DNA of 64,000 nt from Pseudobutyrivibrio xylanivorans (GTDB lineage Bacteria; Bacillota; Clostridia; Lachnospirales; Lachnospiraceae), in the NCBI RefSeq assembly GCF_008935055.1, contig NZ_CP043028.1, positions 2,882,501-2,946,500 on the forward strand, read 5' to 3'. The translations under genes and the position numbers were made by a program. Of the stretch, positions 44,135 to 53,119 are shown in pieces (position 1 is the stretch's first letter; each line of letters opens with the position of its first letter). The notes beneath the pieces are model-generated. The model worked only from the letters and a program-made list of their open reading frames with translations. It did no database searches and was not told the DNA's origin.

Positions 44135-44782
44135 CTAATCCTCCTGTTTTGCATTCTGTATTTGTGCCTGTCTATCTCTATATGAATAAACACAACCGCA
44201 ATAGTCCTGTCTATACATCTGAAATTCCCTGGATAGTTCCGTAGAACGCTTATAGCCCTCCTTCTTTTTGAAATCGGAAGGAAGCCATTCCACACCCGTC
44301 TCCTGCCCTATCCGAAGCCCAATTTCATTGAGCACCTGGGAATCTTTCATTGGGGATATTGTAAGCGTTGTTGTAAAAAAGTCAAACCCTTTTTCTTTTG
44401 CCACTTCAGCTGTTCTCCTCAAACGAAGGTCGTAGCACTTGTGACACCTGGCCCCTTTTTCAGGTTCATTTTCAAGGCCGCGCGCCATTGCATAGAACCT
44501 GTCAGTGTCATAATCTCCTTCAATAAAAGCCACAGGATGCTTTGTAGGAAATTCATTTATAAATCTCTGCTGTTCCTTGACGCGATGATAGTACTCCTCG
44601 TCAGGATAGATATTGGGATTGTAATAGAAAACAGTGATATTAAAAAACTGGGAAAGATACTCTATACAATAGCTACTGCAAGGTCCGCAGCAGCTATGTA
44701 GCAATAAAGAAGGCACGCGGCCTTCTTTTTCGAATTCATTGATTAATTTGTCTAATTCCTTTTGATAATTTACTTTGTTCAT
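44135..44782 (-). CDS. queH: Epoxyqueuosine reductase QueH
   Basis: The 215-residue product matches QueH (DUF208), which performs the last step of queuosine synthesis, reducing epoxyqueuosine in tRNA wobble position 34. The conserved cysteines HSCCGPCSSYC (about residues 29-36), CHKCYDLRLRR (about 107) and DYCGCVYS (about 197) would hold iron-sulfur and metal sites. LTISPMKDS and SDFKKKEGYKRS are typical. It is the middle gene of a set: small membrane protein, queH, argH. No other queuosine genes are nearby, so salvage of queuine is possible. Confidence 0.92.
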   Translation of the reverse strand: MNKVNYQKELDKLINEFEKEGRVPSLLLHSCCGPCSSYCIEYLSQFFNITVFYYNPNIYPDEEYYHRVKEQQRFINEFPTKHPVAFIEGDYDTDRFYAMARGLENEPEKGARCHKCYDLRLRRTAEVAKEKGFDFFTTTLTISPMKDSQVLNEIGLRIGQETGVEWLPSDFKKKEGYKRSTELSREFQMYRQDYCGCVYSYRDRQAQIQNAKQED

Positions 44783-45129
44783 TATTTGCTAGACCAGATA
44801 AATAAAAATACTACTGCAAATGCATAGATAAATGCCATGAGCACCATGAAAGGCACCTGCGAAGCCATGATACCACAGACAATCTGTGCAATGAAAACAA
44901 GTCCGTGAATCCATACAGGAATTCTGCTAAGGCAGGCAGCCAATGCAGCCTCGAGAATCACCATAATGCAGGCAATTACAACATTTATCTTAAAAGCTAA
45001 AACAGAAACTAATATTGCCACTACCGCAAAAATACCAAGGACAATCAAACTAATTAAAGGAAGATTTTCCTTTGTAAAGAATGATTTAAAATCAAAAGTT
45101 GGTAATGATTTTTTCTTATTATTTTCCAT
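44782..45129 (-). CDS. Small integral membrane protein of unknown function
   Basis: The 115-residue product has a polar lead (MENNKKKSLPTFDFKSFF) and then four hydrophobic segments (about residues 24-46, 48-66, 70-88 and 91-113). I do not recognise the family. Its stop overlaps the queH start as TAATG, so the two are coupled. The pairing with queH might suggest a transport or membrane role but nothing in the sequence shows it. Confidence 0.6.
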   Translation of the reverse strand: MENNKKKSLPTFDFKSFFTKENLPLISLIVLGIFAVVAILVSVLAFKINVVIACIMVILEAALAACLSRIPVWIHGLVFIAQIVCGIMASQVPFMVLMAFIYAFAVVFLFIWSSK

Positions 45130-45352
45130 GTTTTTTCCACCCTCTGTCAGTCATTTAAATACAAGTGTCATTATAATAAAAAAAAGTCTTTTTCTCAACA
45201 ATTTAATTGATTTTTAGAGGTGATTATATTACACTAAATAACGCATTAAATTTCAAAATTAAAGGAAGCTCGTGCATTGAATATTTGCCTTTGGCCAAGC
45301 ACAAGCCGGTTAACTTTTTTCCATCACTCCGTTCGGAAAAACAGTTAAATAT

Positions 45353-45425
45353 GCTCCGATAGCTCAGTTGGTAGAGCACCTCACTCGTAATGAGGGGGTC
45401 GTCAGTTCGAGTCTGATTCGGAGCT
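45353..45425 (+). tRNA. tRNA-Thr (anticodon CGT)
   Basis: A 73-nt cloverleaf is complete: acceptor GCTCCGA/TCGGAGC, D-arm GCTC/GAGC, anticodon arm CCTCA-CTCGTAA-TGAGG with anticodon CGT (reads ACG), variable loop, and T-arm GTCAG-TTCGAGT-CTGAT. The discriminator is T and CCA is not encoded. A run of seven T follows. potA starts 30 nt beyond it. Confidence 0.95.
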
Positions 45426-45454
45426 TTTTTTCTAAGCAAAAGGAGGAAAATATA

Positions 45455-46522
45455 TTGGAATTTATTCAGTTTGATCATGTATCAAAAAGCTACGACAAGC
45501 AGCTTGTCCTTGATGAATTGGATCTTTATATCAAGGAAAATACTTTCGTCACTCTGTTAGGACCTTCTGGTTGCGGCAAAACCACAACACTTCGTCTTTT
45601 AGGCGGTTTCGAAAAGCCTGACTCTGGTAAAATCTTTCTTAACGGTAACGACATCACTGCTCTACCAGCAAACTTAAGACCTATCAATACGGTCTTTCAG
45701 AAGTATGCTCTTTTCCCACATATGACTATCGAAGAAAATATTGCCTTTGGTCTTAACATTCAGAAGAAATCAAAGGATTACATAAAGGACAAGGTTAAAT
45801 ATGCCCTAAAGCTTGTTAACCTTGATGGTTTTGAAAAGCGCTCTATCGACTCACTGTCTGGTGGTCAGCAACAGCGCATCGCTATTGCCCGCGCCATCGT
45901 AAATGAGCCAAAGGTTCTTCTTTTGGACGAACCACTTGGCGCTTTGGATCTAAAGCTTCGCCAGAACATGCAGTACGAGCTTATGAAAATCAAGCAGGAG
46001 CTTGGCATTACCTTCCTTTACGTTACACACGACCAGGAAGAGGCTCTTACCATGTCTGATACCATTGTGGTTATGAACCAGGGCTACATCCAGCAGATTG
46101 GTACCCCTGAGGATATTTACAACGAGCCTGAAAATGCTTTCGTTGCCGACTTCATTGGTGAAAGCAATATTATAGAAGGAATCATGATTAAGGATGAGCT
46201 TGTTTCATTCCTTGGTGTTCAGGTTCCTTGCGTTGATAAGGGCTTCGGTACCATGAAGCCTGTGGATGTTGTTATTCGTCCAGAGGATGTAGAGCTTGGA
46301 GCTCCTGGAAAGGGCTTCATGGATGGAGTCATCACCGATTGCCTCTTCAAAGGTGTTCACTATGAGCTTGATGTTCAGTGCGGACAGTACGAATGGCTTG
46401 TCCACACAACAAAATACTTCGAAATTGGCCAGCACGTTTCCCTAAACGTAATTCCATTCAACATTCAGATTATGAACAAGCCTGAGTCAGAGGATGAGGA
46501 GGTAATGAAGGAAGATGATTAA
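45455..46522 (+). CDS. potA: Spermidine/putrescine ABC transporter ATP-binding protein
   Basis: This 355-residue ABC ATPase has Walker [11 protein letters not shown] near residue 36, signature LSGGQQQR near 133 and Walker [17 protein letters not shown]-like C-terminal domain (from about 235) includes [11 protein letters not shown]. The start is a TTG at 45455 with AGGAGG 8 nt upstream. The frame runs further up, through the tRNA, but that part is not coding. It overlaps potB by 8 bp. It drives uptake of polyamines by PotBC with PotD. Confidence 0.94.
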   Translation: MEFIQFDHVSKSYDKQLVLDELDLYIKENTFVTLLGPSGCGKTTTLRLLGGFEKPDSGKIFLNGNDITALPANLRPINTVFQKYALFPHMTIEENIAFGLNIQKKSKDYIKDKVKYALKLVNLDGFEKRSIDSLSGGQQQRIAIARAIVNEPKVLLLDEPLGALDLKLRQNMQYELMKIKQELGITFLYVTHDQEEALTMSDTIVVMNQGYIQQIGTPEDIYNEPENAFVADFIGESNIIEGIMIKDELVSFLGVQVPCVDKGFGTMKPVDVVIRPEDVELGAPGKGFMDGVITDCLFKGVHYELDVQCGQYEWLVHTTKYFEIGQHVSLNVIPFNIQIMNKPESEDEEVMKEDD

Positions 46523-47342
46523 TAAATTTCGAACCAGCTTTCTTGCAGCACCTTACGCAGTCTGGGTTCTGATTTGCACAATTCTTCCTCTGCTTTATAT
46601 TTTAGGTTACGCCCTGACAAATGATGCTGGAAGCTTCACAATTTCAAACCTTACAGCCATCGCTGAACCAGTTCATCTGAAATCTCTTTGGCTCTCAATC
46701 AAGGTTGCATTTGTCACAACTATTATCTGCCTGATAATAGCTTATCCTGTTGCGTTGATTTTGCACAATCTGAAAATCACCAACAAAGGATTTATTGTAT
46801 TTCTGTTTATTCTTCCTATGTGGATGAATTTTATGCTTCGTATTCTTGCATGGCAGATTATTCTTTCCAACAACGGAATCCTAAACAGCATTCTTTCAGC
46901 AATTGGTCTTCCAACCATCCACATCCTTTATACAAAGGCTGCAGTTACACTTGGAATGGTCTACGACTTTTTGCCTTACATGATTTTGCCAATTTACAAT
47001 GCCCTTTCAAAGATTAACGACCAAATAGTTGAAGCGGCAGCAGATCTTGGTGCAAATTGGCTCACAACCTTTACAAAAATTACCATTCCACTTTCAAAGG
47101 ATGGAATTATTTCAGGAATCATTATGGTATTCGTTCCTGCACTTTCATCTTTCGTTGTTTCAAACCTCTTGGGTGGTGGAAAGGTTCTTCTTATTGGAAA
47201 TGTTATCGAGCAGGAATTTACTCTTGCCCGCAACTGGAATCTTGGTTCCGGTCTTTCAATCATCCTTATGATTTTTGTGCTTGTTTCAATGTCAATTATG
47301 AATAAGGTTGATGATTCTGAGAATGGAGGTATGCTTGTATGA
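46515..47342 (+). CDS. potB: Spermidine/putrescine ABC transporter permease
   Basis: This 275-residue membrane protein with six predicted helices has the permease EAA loop [26 protein letters not shown] at about residues 176-200, which contacts PotA. A long first periplasmic loop and the [12 protein letters not shown] region are typical of PotB. It starts inside the end of potA and overlaps potC as ATGA, so the operon is tightly coupled. Confidence 0.92.
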   Translation: MINKFRTSFLAAPYAVWVLICTILPLLYILGYALTNDAGSFTISNLTAIAEPVHLKSLWLSIKVAFVTTIICLIIAYPVALILHNLKITNKGFIVFLFILPMWMNFMLRILAWQIILSNNGILNSILSAIGLPTIHILYTKAAVTLGMVYDFLPYMILPIYNALSKINDQIVEAAADLGANWLTTFTKITIPLSKDGIISGIIMVFVPALSSFVVSNLLGGGKVLLIGNVIEQEFTLARNWNLGSGLSIILMIFVLVSMSIMNKVDDSENGGMLV

Positions 47343-48136
47343 CAAAGATTAAAAAAGGCACCTCATACTTCTATCTCGGACTTGTATTCCTGTTTTTGTA
47401 TGCGCCAATTCTTGTGCTCATTGTTTTGTCATTTAACGATTCAATGTCACGTACAGTTTGGGGAGGCTTCACCTTCAAATGGTATTTAAACCTCACATCA
47501 AACGATAATATTATGAATGCTCTTGGTACCACTATCAGAATCACTCTTGCTTCTTCAATCCTTGCCACAGTGCTTGGAACTTCAGCGGCAATCGGCATTC
47601 ATTACATGAAGAAAAGACACGCAGCAATTATGCTTGGTGCCACCAACATTCCACTGTTAAATGCAGATATCGTTACTGGTATATCACTTATGCTTTTGTT
47701 CACACGATTCACTCCTCTTGGAGAGTTTTCCGTTGTGCTTGCTCATATAGCATTTTCAGTGCCTTATGTAATCTTCAACGTATTGCCAAGACTTCAGTCA
47801 CTTTCAGAGGCTTGCTTTGAGGCGGCAATGGATTTAGGTGCGACACCAACCTACGCCTTTTTCAAGGTTGTCTGGCCAGAGATTTTCCCTGGTGTACTTT
47901 CAGGATTTCTCATGGCACTTACCATGTCCCTTGATGATTTCACAATCACATACTTTACAAAGGGTGCTGGTGTAAACACACTTTCAACTATGCTTTACAC
48001 ACAGCTTAGAAAGGGTATTCAACCTGAGCTTTACGCGCTCTCTACTATCCTCTTCCTGCTTGCTTTTGTGCTTTTACTAGTAATTAACTTTAAAGGAAAA
48101 GGACGTGATAATAGAAAGGAGGCAGTGGCTAAATAA
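47339..48136 (+). CDS. potC: Spermidine/putrescine ABC transporter permease
   Basis: This 265-residue membrane protein with about six helices starts with FLYAPILVLIVLSFNDS, a PotC hallmark. The EAA loop is EAAMDLGATPTYAFFKVVWPEIFPGVLSG, and the region ALTMSLDDFTITYF is conserved. It shares the TAATG overlap with potD. With PotB it forms the heterodimeric channel. Confidence 0.93.
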   Translation: MTKIKKGTSYFYLGLVFLFLYAPILVLIVLSFNDSMSRTVWGGFTFKWYLNLTSNDNIMNALGTTIRITLASSILATVLGTSAAIGIHYMKKRHAAIMLGATNIPLLNADIVTGISLMLLFTRFTPLGEFSVVLAHIAFSVPYVIFNVLPRLQSLSEACFEAAMDLGATPTYAFFKVVWPEIFPGVLSGFLMALTMSLDDFTITYFTKGAGVNTLSTMLYTQLRKGIQPELYALSTILFLLAFVLLLVINFKGKGRDNRKEAVAK

Positions 48137-49203
48137 TGAAAAAGAAATTACTTTGCTTCCTTAGCATTATCGTATTTGCAATAACACCTGTTCTTGGTTT
48201 TACAGGCTGCGGTTCTGATGCCGAAGCCAAAGATACACTTGTAGTTTTAAACTATGGTAAATATATCGAAGCCGATGTTCTCAAGCGTTTTCAGGAAGAG
48301 ACTGGAATCACTGTTAAATATGAGGAATATGAGCAGGTTGAAGACATGTATGCCAAGTACAAGGCTGGCTCAATCAACTACGATGTGATTTGCACCTCAG
48401 ACTACATGATTGAGACCTTGCGTCAGGAAGGTGAGCTCATCCCTATCGACTACAACTCTCTTCCAAACTACAAAAACATTGATGAATCAATTATCGAAGC
48501 CTCAAAGGCTTTCGATCCAAATCACAAATATACCGTGCCATATTTCTACGGTACAGTTGGTATCCTGTACAACACCAAAATGGTGGACGAAGAAACTGTT
48601 TCCTCATGGGACTGTCTTTGGAATCCAGACTACAAGAACCGCATCGTTATGATTAACTCACAGCGTGATGCAATAATGGTTGCTCTCGAAAAGCTTGGTT
48701 ACGACATTAACACGACTGACAAAAAGGAGCTTGAGGATGCCTACAATCTTCTCTGTGAAGAGAAAAAATACGTTTATGCTTATCTTCAGGACGAAACCTA
48801 TGAGTGCATGATTTCCGAAGATGCAGCAATGGCTGTCTGCTACTCCGGTGAAGCTGCCATGGGTATGGAATACAATGAAGACTTATCCTACACTGTTCCA
48901 AGGGAAGGCGGTAACCTCTGGATTGATTCCTGGTTTGTACCACGCACCTGCAAGCATTACGATGCAGCTATGAAGTGGATAGACTTCATGTGTGAGGAGC
49001 AGGCTGCAACTGAAAACTTTGAGTATGTATGGTATGCTACCCCAAATACAAAGGTTGCGCAGCATGAGGACGAAGAAACTCTCGCTGATGAAACAGTATT
49101 TCCAACCAAAGAAACCCTGGCTCGATGCAAATTATATGATGCCTACGACAACGAAACTTTGGATTATACCACAAATTTGTGGAAGAAATTGAAGGCATAC
49201 TAA
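48136..49203 (+). CDS. potD: Spermidine/putrescine-binding lipoprotein
   Basis: This 355-residue extracellular binding protein has a lipoprotein signal (LGFTGCGSD, cysteine near residue 25). It then shows VLNYGKYIEADVLKRFQEETGI, YDVICTSDYMIE and the acidic/aromatic ligand pocket region YFYGTVGILYNTK. WIDSWFVPRTCKHYDAAMKWIDF near the C-terminus is conserved. It delivers polyamine to PotBC. The last gene of the operon, it ends at structured repeat copy 3. Confidence 0.93.
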   Translation: MKKKLLCFLSIIVFAITPVLGFTGCGSDAEAKDTLVVLNYGKYIEADVLKRFQEETGITVKYEEYEQVEDMYAKYKAGSINYDVICTSDYMIETLRQEGELIPIDYNSLPNYKNIDESIIEASKAFDPNHKYTVPYFYGTVGILYNTKMVDEETVSSWDCLWNPDYKNRIVMINSQRDAIMVALEKLGYDINTTDKKELEDAYNLLCEEKKYVYAYLQDETYECMISEDAAMAVCYSGEAAMGMEYNEDLSYTVPREGGNLWIDSWFVPRTCKHYDAAMKWIDFMCEEQAATENFEYVWYATPNTKVAQHEDEETLADETVFPTKETLARCKLYDAYDNETLDYTTNLWKKLKAY

Positions 49204-49212
49204 AACGTATAT

Positions 49213-49306
49213 AAAAAAGCTGGTAGACATCAAGCTCTTAGGTCTCTCAGTGAGACATTTAGTCGAACGAAGAGACCTAAGGCTTGTAGTCGTAACCAGC
49301 TTTTTT
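49213..49306 (+). repeat. Structured repeat family, copy 3 (bidirectional terminator form)
   Basis: This is the simplest copy: AAAAAAGCTGGT pairs with ACCAGCTTTTTT. Then AGACATCAAGC lies opposite GCTTGTAGTCGTA with a GAC/GTC block. The upper stem CTTAGGTCTCT/AGAGACCTAAG is 11 bp, and the apical loop carries GAGACATTTAGTCGAAC. It fills the 104-bp gap between two convergent genes, and flanking A6/T6 tracts allow termination in both directions. Confidence 0.8.
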
Positions 49307-49307
49307 C

Positions 49308-49955
49308 TTATGCTATCCCAAGTTCTCCTGAAACACGATTATAAAAGTACAGATTGTCAGATAGTACATCGCTCGGGCGAAGCTCGTTGCGATTCACATA
49401 GTGAATCATTTCCTTAAGTTCGGTTGTATCATACTCTACATCCTCTATGGCCTGCAAAATGATTAGCTCATGAATTGAGCATGGAATAATATACAAATTA
49501 GACTTAACCTTGGCAGCCATAGCCTGTAGCATATGCTTGTAAAGAATTACTGACGCTCCATGGCAGGCATTATTATTCGTTGCTACATAGATTGGTGTGT
49601 TAATATCTTCCAGCTCAGCCATTTGTGCCAGCTCTTCATCCTTCAAGTAATCAGCTATTGTAGAAAAGATTCCACGAACTCTCAAGCCCAAGAGCCTTGG
49701 TGTGTTTTCCATTGCAGCCTCCATCAGGAAATTCACATCTACCTTCCACTCATTAATATTGCGATTAGTAATCATAATGCTTATATTTCCATCATCAACG
49801 TGAATTTCAGGAATATAGTAATAGAACACAATCGCAAGATCCATGTAATCAATATAAGGAACATCCTTAAGCTTTTCTTCATGCGCGTCACGATTAATCA
49901 ACTTAAAAACAATGTGGTCCTTAACAGCTTCAATATTCAATTTGTCTAATGTCAT
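49308..49955 (-). CDS. DUF5688 family protein
   Basis: The product of about 215 residues resembles DUF5688, a family typical of Lachnospiraceae. Seen are an N-terminal region with YIDYMDLAIVFYYYIPE, a middle segment with VRGIFSTIADYLK-type helices, and a C-terminal segment LYIIPCSIHELIILQAIE, followed by MIHYVNRNELRPSDVLSDNLYFYNR. No catalytic motif is evident. The start at ATG 49955 has GGAGG 4-5 nt upstream; the longer frame has no signal. It stands alone, convergent with potD, and its function is unknown. Confidence 0.75.
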   Translation of the reverse strand: MTLDKLNIEAVKDHIVFKLINRDAHEEKLKDVPYIDYMDLAIVFYYYIPEIHVDDGNISIMITNRNINEWKVDVNFLMEAAMENTPRLLGLRVRGIFSTIADYLKDEELAQMAELEDINTPIYVATNNNACHGASVILYKHMLQAMAAKVKSNLYIIPCSIHELIILQAIEDVEYDTTELKEMIHYVNRNELRPSDVLSDNLYFYNRVSGELGIA

Positions 49956-50009
49956 ATAGCCTCCGCTACGACATAAATCATGTGGGAAAAAATAAGAAAA
50001 CAAAAACGA

Positions 50010-50036
50010 AAGTCCGCATGAAAATCATGCGGACTT
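50010..50036 (-). terminator. Terminator of the recN operon
   Basis: A perfect 12-bp stem (50010-50021 and 50025-50036) with a 3-nt loop lies 40 bp after the recN stop. A T-rich tail follows on the minus strand. Confidence 0.85.
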
Positions 50037-50076
50037 AAATATATCAAGAATTATTATAAAAATCAATAGTAAATTA

Positions 50077-51753
50077 TTACGACCTTTTATAACTAATTGC
50101 CATTTCCTTCATTTCCTTGGCATTAGTCATGACTGCTTCTGTGATTGCACTACCTCCAAGCATGCGGGCGAGCTCTGTAACAACCTCTTCATCGTAAAGC
50201 TTCTTAATACCAGAAACTGTGTGGCCACTTTCCACATTCTTTTCAATGAGGAAGTGTGTATCTGCCATTGCAGCAATCTGAGGCAAATGAGTGATACAGA
50301 TTACCTGATGTGATGCCGCAACTGTGGCAAGCTTCTCTGAAACAGCCTGGGCCGTGCGTCCAGAAATACCAGCATCAATTTCATCGAAAATAAGTGTATC
50401 AATTCCACCACCAGAAGCAAGCACTGTCTTGATAGCAAGCATTATACGACTCATCTCACCACCTGAAGCAATGTCCTTCAGCGGACGAAGTGGCTCACCA
50501 GGGTTAGTACAGATTACAAATTGACCATCATCGAATCCATTATCAGTGTAGTGATCCATTCGCTTAAGCTCTACCTCAAACTCACAGTTTAAGAAGTTCA
50601 GGTCACTCATAGCTGCCTGCATCTTTGCTGAAAGCTCCTTGGCACACTTGTGTCTGATTTCAGAAAGCTTTGAAGAAAGCTCATCAAGCTCCTTTGTTGC
50701 AGCTTCTACCTTTGCCTTAAGTTCAGCTAAATATTCATCAAAGCGCTCAAACTTTTCCTTCTTCTCCTGGCGTTCTCTAAGCTCTTCAAGAATTATTTCA
50801 ATTGACTGTCCATATTTATCCTTGAGACGATTAATCTCGTTAAGACGAACCTCCACCTCATTAAAACGACCTGCATCAAATGACGTATCAGACATATAGC
50901 TTGAAAGCTCACGATTGAAATCAGAAATAATACTATCCGCATCATTCAGCATTGAAAGAAACTCAGCAGCCCTCTCATCAATTGACTCAATATGACGCAA
51001 ATCAGAAATCGCTGAGCTTAATGCATCAGATGCGCCACCATCGCCAGTCATAGCCTCATGTGCTCTCTGGAAATATTCCATGGTCTTGCTGAAATTAGAA
51101 AGACGTCTGTACTCTTCTTCCAGCTCCTCATCCTCACCTGGTTTCAGATTGGCTGACTCAATTTCATTTATCTCATGGTCCAAAAGAACTATTTCTCGTT
51201 CTTTAGAAATATCACTCTTTTTAGCGTCCTCAAGTTCCTGCATAAGAGCCTTGTAATTCCGATAGGCAATGGAAACCTTTTCCTTTAAATCACCTATTTC
51301 CTTCTTTGAAAACTCATCAAGAAACTCCATATGCTTGTGAGTATTAAGCAAAGACTGGTGCTCCTTCTGTCCATAGATATCAAGAAGGATATCGCCAACC
51401 TCTTTCATCTTGGCTGCTGGAACCTGTTCACCGTTGATTTTTCCAACGCTACGACTCTCAGTGATTTTACGACTCATTATGACTTCATCATCATAAGGCT
51501 CAACGTCTAATTCTCTAAGGGCCTGCTTGGTCTTCTCGTCATTTACAAGATATACCGCCTCAACCAAAGCCTCAGAATCCGAATCTCTCAAAAAATCCTT
51601 GGATGCCTTATCACCTAAGCTAAGATGTAGGGCGCCAAGGATAATTGACTTACCTGCTCCTGTTTCTCCAGACAGGATATTAAGCCCCTTTGAGAAGATA
51701 ATCTCCTCCTCATCAATAAGGGCCAAGTTTTTAACGTGCAAACTAGCTAGCAT
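50077..51753 (-). CDS. recN: DNA repair protein RecN
   Basis: This 558-residue SMC-like ATPase acts in double-strand break repair. Walker A GETGAGKSII is near residue 30. A long coiled coil (about 155-370) follows, then the signature IASGGEMSRIMLAIK and Walker B TLIFDEIDAGISG with a closing H-loop ITHLPQIAAMADTHF. It is the last gene of the conserved nusB-to-recN cluster and ends at a strong terminator. Confidence 0.95.
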   Translation of the reverse strand: MLASLHVKNLALIDEEEIIFSKGLNILSGETGAGKSIILGALHLSLGDKASKDFLRDSDSEALVEAVYLVNDEKTKQALRELDVEPYDDEVIMSRKITESRSVGKINGEQVPAAKMKEVGDILLDIYGQKEHQSLLNTHKHMEFLDEFSKKEIGDLKEKVSIAYRNYKALMQELEDAKKSDISKEREIVLLDHEINEIESANLKPGEDEELEEEYRRLSNFSKTMEYFQRAHEAMTGDGGASDALSSAISDLRHIESIDERAAEFLSMLNDADSIISDFNRELSSYMSDTSFDAGRFNEVEVRLNEINRLKDKYGQSIEIILEELRERQEKKEKFERFDEYLAELKAKVEAATKELDELSSKLSEIRHKCAKELSAKMQAAMSDLNFLNCEFEVELKRMDHYTDNGFDDGQFVICTNPGEPLRPLKDIASGGEMSRIMLAIKTVLASGGGIDTLIFDEIDAGISGRTAQAVSEKLATVAASHQVICITHLPQIAAMADTHFLIEKNVESGHTVSGIKKLYDEEVVTELARMLGGSAITEAVMTNAKEMKEMAISYKRS

Positions 51754-51817
51754 ATTATTCTCCTTTAATTAAATGCGAAGCCACCAATATACAAAGCAGG
51801 AATTGCACTTTCCCACC

Positions 51818-52273
51818 TTAAACACTTTCAATAATCTTTTTAAGCTTCCCCATTAAAAGTATTGTGTCATCAATTGAACGAATGGCACACATAACAGTGT
51901 CATCACCAGCGATAGAGCCCACTATCTCTGGAAAATCCATTTGATCCAAAGCTGCCGCCACAGCCATAGCCATACCAGAAACAGTCTTGATGACTAACAT
52001 ATTCTGCGCATTATCCATGGAAACAAAACCATCAAGAAAAATGCGAATATATTTCTCGTTCATATCTTCCTCTGTAGTCCTATAGGACACATAACGAAGC
52101 TTTCCTGTACCATCAGCCACCTTAGTAAGCTTCATTTCACGAATATCACGAGAAACTGTGGCCTGAGTAGCGACGAAACCAGCCTCCTCAAGGCGGGCTG
52201 TCAGCTCCTCCTGTGTACCGATTTCATTTTTAACTATTAATTCTAAAATTTTTGACTGTCTTTCTAATTTCAT
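51818..52273 (-). CDS. argR: Arginine repressor
   Basis: This 151-residue hexameric regulator has an N-terminal winged helix (RQSKILELIVKNEIGTQEELTARLEEAGF, ATVSRDIREMKLTKV) and a C-terminal arginine-binding oligomerisation domain (GDDTVMCAIRS). It controls arginine synthesis and catabolism and may regulate argH at 42759. It is encoded between nadK and recN, its normal place in Firmicutes. Confidence 0.95.
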   Translation of the reverse strand: MKLERQSKILELIVKNEIGTQEELTARLEEAGFVATQATVSRDIREMKLTKVADGTGKLRYVSYRTTEEDMNEKYIRIFLDGFVSMDNAQNMLVIKTVSGMAMAVAAALDQMDFPEIVGSIAGDDTVMCAIRSIDDTILLMGKLKKIIESV

Positions 52274-53119
52274 CTAAATCTCCTGCATTCTAGCTCTGAT
52301 GCGTTCCAAGAAATTTACATTTTCAAGCATAACCATATGTGAGGTAACCTCTGAACGGTAAATGTGAAGGCTCTCGCCCTTTCTAAGAGTCTGCCTTAAA
52401 ATGCCATCGTATACAATGTTTGCCTGTGGATCATCCTCCTCGTGGCGAGCCTCTATAGTAACCTCCACCTCGTCGGTAGATGATAAAATAATACTTCGTG
52501 AGTTAAGGGTGTGTGGATTGATAGGTGTCAATATAATACAATCTGCATGAGGACTAACAATTGGTCCATTTGCAGAAAGATTATAGGCTGTTGACCCAGT
52601 CGGTGTTGAAACAATCAATCCGTCACAATTATGGGAATATAGCCGGATGCCATTAACCTTTACAGTAAGGTTTAAAACATATAAACCCGCAGCAACCGGT
52701 GCAACCACAATATCATTTAAAGCTCTGAAATTGCTGGTCAAATCATTGGAGCACTCGCCCTCAAGCATCATGCGTTTATCCAGCTTATAATTGTCGCAAA
52801 GAAGCTGATCCAAGCAATGTTTAATATTATCAACTGTCATATCACATAGATAACCAAGATGACCGCAATTCAAACCTACGATTGGAACATTGCGATTGGT
52901 GATATTTTGGGCAACTCTGACTACAGTGCCATCGCCACCAACAGTGATTATACACTCTATTGCATCATCAACATCAATAGCATTCTCCGAGGTATCAGAA
53001 ACTGTATCCAAATCAAGAATGCACATACCGCCATGATCCTTGATGTAATCACGAACGATATTAATGTATTTCTCATGTAAATCGCTAAAAGACCTTGCAA
53101 CAATTAAAAAGTTTTTCAT
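52274..53119 (-). CDS. nadK: NAD kinase
   Basis: This 281-residue enzyme phosphorylates NAD to NADP. Conserved motifs are ITVGGDGTVVRVA (about residue 57), LNCGHLGYLCD (about 80), the SPTGSTAYNLSANGPIV loop (about 170) and the C-terminal beta-sheet LSSTDEVEVTIEA. It starts inside the tlyA stop (TAATG) and is directly followed by argR. Confidence 0.95.
   Translation of the reverse strand: MKNFLIVARSFSDLHEKYINIVRDYIKDHGGMCILDLDTVSDTSENAIDVDDAIECIITVGGDGTVVRVAQNITNRNVPIVGLNCGHLGYLCDMTVDNIKHCLDQLLCDNYKLDKRMMLEGECSNDLTSNFRALNDIVVAPVAAGLYVLNLTVKVNGIRLYSHNCDGLIVSTPTGSTAYNLSANGPIVSPHADCIILTPINPHTLNSRSIILSSTDEVEVTIEARHEEDDPQANIVYDGILRQTLRKGESLHIYRSEVTSHMVMLENVNFLERIRARMQEI

Noticed and set aside
45224..45478. 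Minus-strand frame containing [24 protein letters not shown]
   Set aside because: It is the translation of the antisense strand of the tRNA-Thr gene, a well-known artefact, with no ribosome site.
49281..49296. GTAGTCGTAAC in the structured repeat as a fragment of 16S rRNA
   Set aside because: The resemblance to the 16S 3' region covers only about 10 bases. The other copies vary at these positions in step with their pairing partners, so it is coincidental.
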